Positions 6,207-11,631 of a stretch of 11,631 bases of DNA are shown here, one piece after another. This DNA is from an uncultured Selenomonadaceae bacterium (GTDB taxonomy: Bacteria; Bacillota; Negativicutes; Selenomonadales; Selenomonadaceae). Within the stretch, counting starts at the first letter, position 1. Each line of letters begins with the position of its first letter. Position numbers and translations under genes: made by a program. Under the pieces are notes generated by a model. That model was not told where the DNA came from, searched no databases, and saw only the letters and a program-made list of their open reading frames with translations. Location: assembly GCA_902782705.1 (NCBI GenBank), contig CACZOL010000003.1, positions 1-11,631 of the forward strand. The letters run 5' to 3'.

Positions 6207-7364
6207 CTAATTCCCTTTTATCTTGATTTCCGCCATCGCCGCACGGAACTGCAGATCCTCCGCCGCGGTCTCCGGCAGATCGACCTCCACGTCGGGACGG
6301 ACGCCCGTGCCCTGTATGCTCTCGCCGCTCGGCGTATAGTAGCGCGCGATGGTCAGTTTCACCGCGTCCTGTTGTCCGGGGATCGGCATGATGACCTGCA
6401 CCGAGCCTTTGCCATAGGACGTCTTGCCGACCAGCGTCGCCGCGCCGGTATCGTGCAGCGCCGCCGCAAGGATTTCCGACGCGCTGGCGCTGTTCCCGTC
6501 GATCATCACTACCAGCGGCATGAAATCGCCCTGCCGCTCGGAAAAATATTCCTCACGCTTGCCGTCGCGGTCGACCACTGAAACAATCAGCCCCGCGGGC
6601 ACGACTTCCTTCGCGATCTCGACGCAGGAAGTCAAAAGTCCGCCCGGATTTGCCCGCAAATCGATGATCAGCTTCTGCATGCCCTCGTCCTTCAGCGACG
6701 CGACCGCATCCTTGAATTCCTTGCCCGTATTTTCACTGAACTGCACGATGCGGATATAGCCGACGTCCGGCTCGCCTTCGACCATGTGCCCGATGACCGT
6801 CTTGACGCGGATATGGTCGCGCGTAATCGCATAATCGCGATCCTCCTCGCCCGCGCGGCCGATGGTCAGCACGACCTCCGTCCCCGCCTCGCCGCGAATC
6901 GACGCCGCGACGACCTCCGGCGCCATCGTCCTCGTCGCCTCGCCGTCCACGCGCAAAATGCGGTCGCCCTCTTTGAGTCCTGCCGACGCGCCCGGCGTTC
7001 CGTCCATCACGGAAATGACGCGTACATCTTCCTCTTCAAATCCCATCACGACGCCGATCCCGCCGAAAGTCCCCTCCGAATGTTCCTTGAGCTTCTTGTA
7101 GGTCGGCGGGTCCAGATACGCCGAATGCGGATCTCCCAGCGCGCGCACCATTCCGAAAATCGCGCCGTCGATCAATTTCGCCGAATCCACTTCGTCTACG
7201 TACTCATGCTCAATGAATCGCATCGTCGAGAAAAACCGGCCGAGCTGGCCGACTTTCGCCTCATCCAGATCGAATAAATACACGACGCCCGCCAATAGGA
7301 GAATGAACGCGACCATGACCGATACGGCCGCGCCTAAAATCCATTTAAAAATACGTCCTATCAA
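6207..7364 (-). CDS. ctpA: S41-family C-terminal processing peptidase (CtpA-like)
   Basis: The 385-residue protein has an N-terminal membrane anchor or uncleaved signal (about 7-31), an N-terminal helical part, a PDZ domain (about 95-170, FGGIGVVMG to TIGRA) and an S41 catalytic domain. The Ser/Lys dyad is visible: Ser294 in GNSASASE and Lys319 in SYGKGSVQ, with Gln323 spaced as in E. coli Tsp. Such proteases act outside the inner membrane and trim the C-termini of exported proteins, often wall hydrolases or their regulators. The start is a TTG at 7364: a stop lies two codons upstream, no earlier start is possible, and GGGGG sits eight bases before it. It follows the M23 hydrolase gene by 19 bases and closes the ftsEX unit, so processing or turnover of that hydrolase is an attractive inference. 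Confidence 0.93.
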   Translation of the reverse strand: MIGRIFKWILGAAVSVMVAFILLLAGVVYLFDLDEAKVGQLGRFFSTMRFIEHEYVDEVDSAKLIDGAIFGMVRALGDPHSAYLDPPTYKKLKEHSEGTFGGIGVVMGFEEEDVRVISVMDGTPGASAGLKEGDRILRVDGEATRTMAPEVVAASIRGEAGTEVVLTIGRAGEEDRDYAITRDHIRVKTVIGHMVEGEPDVGYIRIVQFSENTGKEFKDAVASLKDEGMQKLIIDLRANPGGLLTSCVEIAKEVVPAGLIVSVVDRDGKREEYFSERQGDFMPLVVMIDGNSASASEILAAALHDTGAATLVGKTSYGKGSVQVIMPIPGQQDAVKLTIARYYTPSGESIQGTGVRPDVEVDLPETAAEDLQFRAAMAEIKIKGN

Positions 7365-7383
7365 AGCCTAAGCCCCCGAATAT

Positions 7384-8517
7384 TTACAGATACCCCATCG
7401 GATCCACCGGTTCGCCGCCCTCGCGCACCTCGAAATGACAATGCGGGCCGGTGGAATTTCCCGTCGATCCGCAATAAGCGATGATCTGTCCCTGCGCCAC
7501 GGTCTGTCCTTCGCTGACCGCCAGTGCCTCGTTATGCCCGTACAACGTCGATATGCCGCCGCCGTGGTCGATGATGACCGCATAGCCGTAGCCGGAAATC
7601 CATCCGGAATACGTTACGACGCCCGCCGCCGCCGCGAGAATCGGATCGCCGTAGTCGCCGCCGATGTCCATGCCGCTGTGGTAACGGCTCGTGCCGTAAA
7701 TCGGATGAATACGCCAGCCATATTCCGACGTGATCTCGCCGACAAGCGGCCAAATCATCGCGCCCGTACCGCCGCCCGGATATTGGTACCGGCTCGCCCG
7801 GATCAACCGCTCGACCTCCGCCGACGCCGCAATCAATTCCTCGTACGCCTGCTGCGAAACTTCGCGATCGGATTCCATCTTCGCCAACAGACGGTTCTTA
7901 TCGGCTTGCCGGTCCAAAAGCTCTTCGTGTTTTTCCTCCGCCGCTTTTGCAAGGCGCGCCTCATACGCGCGCTGCTTTTCCAGCGCCGCGCGCGTCTCCT
8001 CCACGACGCGCTTTTCCGCCTGCACTTCCCGCACCAGCTCCGTGTCGCTGGCAATCACGCGCTTGAAGAGATCCATGCGCGTCAGGAAATCCGAGAAATC
8101 TTTCGCGCCGAAAAGCACGTCGATATAATTGACCTGCCCGTGCATATAGATATTGCGGATGCGCCCGCGAAGCTGCGCGACCTTGTCCGACAGCTTCGCC
8201 TCCGTCTCCGCCAAGAGCTCCTCGTTCTCCTCGATTCGCATTTCCGTCGCCTGGAGCTCGCCCGCGATTTCCCGATACTCCGTCTCGGCTTCCTTCACGT
8301 CTTCCGACAGCACGCGAAGCTGCTCCGACACCGTGCCGATCCGCTCGTCGAGCTTGTCCGTCTTTCTCTGCTGCTCTTCCGCCTTTTTCTGCAGGTCTTC
8401 GAGCTGCGTCTCCAACTCCTGCGTCTCCGCGTCGTCCGCCAGCGCAAAAGAAGCCGGCGTCGCGAAAAGCGTCAGTGCAAGCGCCGCAGCAATCGCGCGC
8501 GTTTTCCCCATTCTCAT
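7384..8517 (-). CDS. Coiled-coil M23 (LytM) murein hydrolase, EnvC/PcsB-like FtsEX partner
   Basis: The 377-residue protein has a signal peptide (about 1-27, ending ALA before DDAE), a long charged coiled coil (about 30-245) and a C-terminal M23/LytM domain (about 255-377). The zinc ligands His280, Asp284 (HSGMD) and His361 (HCH) and the catalytic His328 and His359 are all present, so it should be an active endopeptidase, unlike degenerate NlpD/EnvC activators. EnvC in E. coli and PcsB in streptococci are bound by FtsX through coiled coils; this gene begins 13 bases after ftsX, which supports the same partnership. The ATG at 8517 has GGGAGG seven bases upstream; the second ATG at residue 3 is possible too. 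It should work in the periplasm, cutting peptide crosslinks during division or growth. Confidence 0.93.
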   Translation of the reverse strand: MRMGKTRAIAAALALTLFATPASFALADDAETQELETQLEDLQKKAEEQQRKTDKLDERIGTVSEQLRVLSEDVKEAETEYREIAGELQATEMRIEENEELLAETEAKLSDKVAQLRGRIRNIYMHGQVNYIDVLFGAKDFSDFLTRMDLFKRVIASDTELVREVQAEKRVVEETRAALEKQRAYEARLAKAAEEKHEELLDRQADKNRLLAKMESDREVSQQAYEELIAASAEVERLIRASRYQYPGGGTGAMIWPLVGEITSEYGWRIHPIYGTSRYHSGMDIGGDYGDPILAAAAGVVTYSGWISGYGYAVIIDHGGGISTLYGHNEALAVSEGQTVAQGQIIAYCGSTGNSTGPHCHFEVREGGEPVDPMGYL

Positions 8518-8530
8518 CGCCGCGCCTCCC

Positions 8531-9418
8531 TCACGCCTTCAGGAATTTCTTCAGCGAAATCGTGCTGCCCAACGCTCCGATAAGCATACCGCAGACGAGG
8601 ATCGCGGCGGTCACATAATGCAAGAACGGATTTTCCGGAATCAGCGGGAAAAACGCCAACGTGTCGTAAATCTTCGCGGCGATTATGCGGTACGCGCCGC
8701 GAAGCACGAGCGCCGCGACAATCCCGCCGAGACAGCCGAGCACGACGCCCTCCAAAAGGAACGGCCAGCGGATAAACCAATCCGTCGCGCCGACGTACTT
8801 CATGATCGCGACTTCCTTGCGCCGCGCGAAAACCGTCAGCCGGATTGTATTGGAAATTATGAACAACGTCGCCAGCGCCAGTACGAACATCAGCGCCAAG
8901 CCAAAAAGACGCACGAGCCGCGTAATGTCGAAAAGATGCTCGACCACATCCTGCCCGTACTTCGCCGTTTCCACCCCCGGCAGCTCCGCGATGGCCTCCG
9001 CCGCCGTCCGCACCATATCGGGCCGGACCACGCGCACTTCAAAGGAATTCGGCAAAGGATTCTTATCGCCCAGCGCGTCGAGCAAAAACTGCTGATCGCC
9101 GAGCCGATCGCGAAACCGTTCCATCGCTTTTTCGCGGTCGACAAACTTTACCGACTCGATGCCCTGCATCGCCGTGATCCGCTCTTCCAGCGTCCGAACC
9201 CCGGCCTCGTTCACCTCGTCCTTGACATAGACGCTGATCTCCACTTGGGATTCCAACGAATCCGTCATGCGGTTCATATTGACCACGAGAATCAAAAACA
9301 TGCCGAGCACGAAAAGCGAAACCGCCACCGTGCCGATCGACGCGAACGACATCCAGCTGTTCCGCTTCAGCGAAATCATCGTCTCCCGAATGATGTATTC
9401 GCCGGTACTAATTTTCAT
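8531..9418 (-). CDS. ftsX: Cell division protein FtsX (membrane subunit of FtsEX)
   Basis: The 295-residue protein shows the FtsX plan: a short cytoplasmic N-terminus (GEYIIRETMISLKRNSWM), a first membrane helix at about 24-47, an extracytoplasmic domain at about 48-165 starting EVQISVYVKD-like (QVEISVYVKDEV), and three further helices at about 168-190, 218-242 and 265-288 with the cytoplasmic NTIRLTVFARRKEVAIMKYVGAT coupling loop between helices 2 and 3. It does not transport a solute; it relays FtsE ATP hydrolysis across the membrane to a murein hydrolase. The ATG at 9418 lies inside the end of ftsE (11-nt overlap) with GGGGG nine bases upstream, indicating translational coupling and 1:1 expression. 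Confidence 0.96.
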   Translation of the reverse strand: MKISTGEYIIRETMISLKRNSWMSFASIGTVAVSLFVLGMFLILVVNMNRMTDSLESQVEISVYVKDEVNEAGVRTLEERITAMQGIESVKFVDREKAMERFRDRLGDQQFLLDALGDKNPLPNSFEVRVVRPDMVRTAAEAIAELPGVETAKYGQDVVEHLFDITRLVRLFGLALMFVLALATLFIISNTIRLTVFARRKEVAIMKYVGATDWFIRWPFLLEGVVLGCLGGIVAALVLRGAYRIIAAKIYDTLAFFPLIPENPFLHYVTAAILVCGMLIGALGSTISLKKFLKA

Positions 9419-10094
9419 AACCGTATACCCCCTGCGCCTCGTCGCGGACGATATGGCCGTCCTCGATAGCGATCACGCGGCGCTTCATCGCGTCCACGAT
9501 GCCCTTGTCATGCGTCGCCATCACGATCGTCGTGCCGTCCGCGTTGATACGCTTGAAAATATCCATGATGTCCCATGACGTCTCCGGATCGAGATTGCCC
9601 GTCGGCTCGTCCGCGATGACCAACGCCGGATGGTTGACGATCGCCCGCGCTATGGCGACGCGCTGCTGCTCGCCGCCCGAAAGCTGCGACGGGAAGCACT
9701 TGTACTTGTCGCGCAGTCCCACAATGTCCAGCACCGCGTTCACACTGTGCTGGATCTTGCGGCGCGGCGCCTCGATGACCTGCATTGCAAAAGCGACGTT
9801 CTCCGTCACCGTCTTGTCCGGCAACAGCCGATAATCCTGAAAAATGACGCCGAGCCCGCGCCTCAGATACGGCACGTCGCTGTGATCCATGCGGACGACG
9901 TCCTGCCCGTTCACGATCAAAGAACCTTCCGACGGCAATACCTCACGAAACAGCATACGAATGAACGTCGACTTGCCCGCGCCGCTGGCGCCGACGATGA
10001 AGACGAACTCCCCTTTATCGATATGCACGTTCACATGATCGAGCGCCATCGCGCCGTTTTCGTACACCTTGGAAACATCTTTCATGTCGATCAT
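9408..10094 (-). CDS. ftsE: Cell division ATP-binding protein FtsE
   Basis: The 228-residue ABC ATPase matches the usual FtsE length. It carries Walker A GASGAGKS at 35-42, a Q-loop in VIFQDYRLL, signature LSGGEQQR at 138-145, Walker B LVIADEP with Asp162 and Glu163, and H-loop His195. It binds the inner face of FtsX and drives its conformational switching. An ATG at 10136 would add 14 residues, but ATG at 10094 gives the family start MIDMKDVSKVY and has GGAGG seven bases upstream, so it was preferred. It is the first gene of a run of four same-strand genes with gaps or overlaps of under 20 bases. A small divergent intergenic region upstream separates it from the plus-strand glycosyltransferase unit. 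Confidence 0.96.
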   Translation of the reverse strand: MIDMKDVSKVYENGAMALDHVNVHIDKGEFVFIVGASGAGKSTFIRMLFREVLPSEGSLIVNGQDVVRMDHSDVPYLRRGLGVIFQDYRLLPDKTVTENVAFAMQVIEAPRRKIQHSVNAVLDIVGLRDKYKCFPSQLSGGEQQRVAIARAIVNHPALVIADEPTGNLDPETSWDIMDIFKRINADGTTIVMATHDKGIVDAMKRRVIAIEDGHIVRDEAQGVYGYEN

Positions 10095-10146
10095 CGTAAA
10101 TCCTCCGACTATCCTCGTCATGCAAATTTTTCCCATAATCTCCTTT

Positions 10147-10182
10147 ATGATAGCACATTTTTCACAGAAAATATATTATAAT
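10147..10182. promoter_or_regulatory. Candidate divergent promoter region, ftsE (-) and membrane peptide/GT (+)
   Basis: This AT-rich stretch holds TATAAT on the plus strand at 10177-10182, overlapping TATAAT on the minus strand at 10175-10180, and TATCAT on the minus strand at 10147-10152. No good -35 box is seen at 16-18 bases for any of them, so which one is used is unclear. A plus-strand transcript would begin near 10190 and carry the following repeat in its leader. Confidence 0.4.
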
Positions 10183-10205
10183 ATGGAAGAAATCTCAGAA
10201 ATTGA

Positions 10206-10280
10206 GTGTGAAGAGTGAAGAGTGGAAAGTGGAGTTATTTGCATACGATCTATGTAATAACTCCTCACTCCTAACTCCTA
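10206..10280. repeat. Degenerate heptamer-type inverted repeat element
   Basis: The left half (10206-10239) is made of GAGTGAA-like units (GTGAAGAGTGAAGAGTGG); the right half (10256-10280) of CTCCTAA-like units (CTCCTCACTCCTAACTCCT). The halves are inverted and meet in a 9-bp stem GGAGTTATT (10231-10239)/AATAACTCC (10256-10264), with CATA/TATG continuing into the loop. It sits in the leader of the small membrane-protein gene. Confidence 0.65.
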
Positions 10281-10297
10281 TCGAAAAGGAGCTATTT

Positions 10298-10474
10298 ATG
10301 AACAAACAAACCATCCTCCTCGCCCTGCTCGCCGTCAGCCTCATCGCCACCGGCGTCGTCATTCGCACTTTCAGCTTCGCGGAAATCAACCTCGGCCATT
10401 TGGCGCTCCTGACCGCGCTTTCCGCCCTCGACTGCCTGCTCTGGTTCTTCTGGAAACGTTCGGGAGGGAACTGA
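10298..10474 (+). CDS. Small membrane protein, two predicted helices, function unknown
   Basis: The 58-residue product has two hydrophobic stretches, about 5-22 (ILLALLAVSLIATGVVI) and 33-53 (LGHLALLTALSALDCLLWFFW), joined by a short polar loop and ending KRSGGN. I do not recognise a family. The ATG at 10298 has AGGAG at 10287-10291, six bases upstream. A longer frame from 10202 would translate the repeat and was rejected. The stop lies three bases before the GTG of the glycosyltransferase, and its last codons hold that gene's ribosome site, so the two are probably co-transcribed. The positive-end topology and coupling suggest a helper for the glycosyltransferase or a membrane anchor, but this is only inference. 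Confidence 0.7.
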   Translation: MNKQTILLALLAVSLIATGVVIRTFSFAEINLGHLALLTALSALDCLLWFFWKRSGGN

Positions 10475-10477
10475 GCC

Positions 10478-11482
10478 GTGAAAATCTCCGTCTGCTACAT
10501 CGCGAAAAACGAAGAAAAGAATTTGCCGCTTTCGTTGGAAACGGTCCGCGATCTTGGAGACGAGCTGATCGTCGTCGACACGGGCTCCACGGACGCCACG
10601 CGAAAAATCGCCGAAGACGCGGGGGCGCGTGTATATTCCTTCCCGTGGCGAGACGATTTCGCGGCTGCGCGCAATTTTGCCCTCGACCGCGCCACGGGCG
10701 ACTGGATCGTCTTCCTCGACGCGGACGAGGGCTTCCTCCATCCTGAAACGGTGCGGGCCAAGATTGGGGAGATCGACGCTATGACGCCGCCCGCAGACGC
10801 GATCATGGTTACGCGCATCAACATGGATTTTGAAGCGACCGACGTGCAAGGCACGGACCGCGCCGCGCGCATTTTCCGCAATCTGCCGGAAATCCGCTAT
10901 CACGGCCGCATCCATGAAACCATCGGCCACGCCCGGGGCAGTCTCCGCCTCTACCAGGACGACGGCTCACTGTCGCTTTATCATACCGGATACGCAGGGA
11001 ACGCCGGACGCCAAAAGGCCGAACGAAACCTGCGCATGCTCCTCGCCGACGTCGAGACCGGCGGCGAACAGCCGGGACAATACATGTATCTCGCGGACTG
11101 CTACATGGGACTGCAAGATTGGAAAAATGCGCTGAAATACGCGCTCCTTGCGCTGGATTCCCCCGTGCAGCCCTTGGCCGGACGCGTCGGGCTTTTCCAT
11201 GTGGCGATCGAGTCCATGCGCCAGCTCGGCTGGCCCCTCGACGAGCAGCTCGCGCTGACGGACAAAGCGCGGGACGAATATCCGCGGCAGCCGGAATTTT
11301 ACGGTGAGCGCGGCATGATCCTCTGCGGCATGGATCGGTTGGAAGAGGCGCGCGCCTCCCTCGAAACCGCGCTCTCGATTTACGAAAGCCACGCAACGCC
11401 CGCCACCGCGTCCACCTACTTCACCGACGCAACCGCCGCCGTCGTAAAAAAGCGGTTGGAGGAGATTAGGGAATTGATATGA
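10478..11482 (+). CDS. Family 2 glycosyltransferase with C-terminal TPR-like repeats
   Basis: The 334-residue protein starts with a GT-A/GT2 domain: KISVCYIAKNEE, the nucleotide-binding VVDTGSTD at 32-39, and the metal-binding DADE at 81-84 in FLDADEGF. The acceptor part ends in YHGRIHETI and a LYHTGY block, typical of GT2-TPR enzymes. From about residue 190 the chain is helical with TPR-like units (YLADCYMGLQDWKNALKYALLAL; GERGMILCGMDRLEEARASLETAL). No membrane segment is seen. The start is GTG at 10478 with GGAGGG nine bases upstream. It lies tail-to-tail with a probable flagellin gene, and GT2-TPR proteins next to flagellin are often flagellin O-glycosyltransferases; that role is an inference. 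Donor sugar unknown. Confidence 0.88.
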   Translation: MKISVCYIAKNEEKNLPLSLETVRDLGDELIVVDTGSTDATRKIAEDAGARVYSFPWRDDFAAARNFALDRATGDWIVFLDADEGFLHPETVRAKIGEIDAMTPPADAIMVTRINMDFEATDVQGTDRAARIFRNLPEIRYHGRIHETIGHARGSLRLYQDDGSLSLYHTGYAGNAGRQKAERNLRMLLADVETGGEQPGQYMYLADCYMGLQDWKNALKYALLALDSPVQPLAGRVGLFHVAIESMRQLGWPLDEQLALTDKARDEYPRQPEFYGERGMILCGMDRLEEARASLETALSIYESHATPATASTYFTDATAAVVKKRLEEIRELI

Positions 11483-11493
11483 AAAAATAACGC

Positions 11494-11520
11494 CTCTTTC
11501 CTAACTCCTAATGAAATGGA
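11494..11520 (+). repeat. Solo copy of the CTAACTCCTA repeat
   Basis: CTAACTCCTA at 11501-11510 repeats 10271-10280 exactly, and the 27-nt surroundings match 10264-10290 at 22 positions. The two copies flank the membrane-peptide and glycosyltransferase genes in direct orientation. Confidence 0.5.
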
Positions 11521-11530
11521 AAGCACACGA

Positions 11531-11560
11531 AAAAGGCCGTCCCAAAAGGGACGGCCTTTT
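11531..11560. terminator. Bidirectional rho-independent terminator
   Basis: A perfect 13-bp stem (AAAAGGCCGTCCC, 11531-11543, with its complement at 11548-11560) closes on an AAAA loop. A-runs and T-runs flank it on both sides, so it can end the glycosyltransferase transcript (+) and the flagellin transcript (-). Confidence 0.93.
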
Positions 11561-11600
11561 CTGACACTCCGAACTGTGCCTAGTTCTGAGCAATCTCCTC

Positions 11601-11631
11601 TTACTGGAGCAGCGAGAGAACGGAGCTCGAG
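11601..11631 (-). CDS. Flagellin, C-terminal end only (cut at window edge)
   Basis: The minus strand reads SSSVLSLLQ followed by TAA at 11601-11603. VLSLL plus a final Gln or Arg is the characteristic last segment of bacterial flagellins, the C-terminal D0 helix that packs in the filament core. Only nine residues are visible, so the call rests on this short motif, on the terminator 40 bases downstream and on the neighbouring GT2-TPR glycosyltransferase. The rest of the gene lies right of the window. Confidence 0.65.
   Translation of the reverse strand, partial: SSSVLSLLQ

Noticed and set aside
7435..8583. 382-codon plus-strand open frame opposite the M23 gene
   Set aside because: Antisense shadow with low-complexity Arg/Leu composition and no ribosome site; the minus strand encodes a complete enzyme.
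8153..9469. 438-codon plus-strand open frame opposite ftsX and the M23 gene
   Set aside because: It is antisense to two strongly identified genes; the product is Arg/His-rich with no domain, as expected from GC-rich codon-position bias.
10095..10136. N-terminal extension of FtsE from ATG at 10136
   Set aside because: Family start and best-spaced ribosome site are at 10094; the upstream ATG is only three bases from its AGGAG.
10206..10280. CRISPR-like or tandem array
   Set aside because: The units are short, degenerate heptamers in inverted halves without spacers of regular length.
10202..10297. Upstream extension of the small membrane protein (GTG at 10202)
   Set aside because: It would translate the heptamer repeat; the ATG at 10298 has a proper ribosome site.

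Overview
The window looks like a chromosomal segment from a Gram-negative-type Firmicute, most likely Negativicutes (a Selenomonas-like, motile anaerobe). This is inferred, not proven. The clues are a NirJ1/NirJ2 radical SAM pair of the kind found in anaerobic Firmicutes, a membrane phosphoethanolamine-transferase-type sulfatase (an outer-membrane/LPS trait) on the left edge, an ftsE-ftsX-M23 peptidase-S41 protease cluster, and what appears to be the 3' end of a flagellin gene on the right edge. Coding DNA is GC-rich, so long antisense open frames are abundant and are left out.

Layout, left to right. (1) 1-787 (-): the N-terminal membrane part of a phosphoethanolamine transferase/sulfatase, cut by the window edge. 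(2) 804-969: a ~166 bp imperfect palindrome, MITE-like, touching the stop of the next gene. (3) 968-2721 (-): a PHP-domain phosphoesterase and a Cof-type HAD phosphatase, separated by a hairpin. (4) 2761-2855: a multi-hairpin intergenic repeat that supplies the last codons and stop of nirJ2. (5) 2820-5005 (-): nirJ1-nirJ2, translationally coupled by an ATGA overlap, behind a perfect -10 box and a long inverted repeat. (6) 5309-5917 (-): a monocistronic TetR regulator with its own terminator, promoter and an ATACCC-n4-GGGTAT palindrome at the predicted start of transcription. (7) 6207-10094 (-): ftsE-ftsX-M23 hydrolase-S41 protease, read as one operon and closed by a strong terminator. (8) 10206-11520 (+): a repeat-flanked two-gene unit, a 58-residue membrane peptide and a GT2-TPR glycosyltransferase. 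(9) 11531-11560: a bidirectional terminator, then the flagellin tail (-).

How they may work together. FtsEX is an ABC-type transmembrane switch that activates coiled-coil M23 murein hydrolases; here its likely partner and a periplasmic processing protease sit directly downstream, so the unit couples division or elongation to wall hydrolysis. The glycosyltransferase lies tail-to-tail with flagellin and is a candidate flagellin glycosyltransferase. NirJ1/NirJ2 belong to the siroheme-derived heme/heme d1 branch of tetrapyrrole synthesis, but no other gene of that pathway is in view.

No clearly new multi-gene system was seen. The most interesting signals are the regulatory palindromes before nirJ1 and tetR, the repeat that rewrites the nirJ2 C-terminus, a PHP enzyme with a substituted metal ligand, and a repeat-derived hairpin that could hide the ribosome binding site of the small membrane protein.
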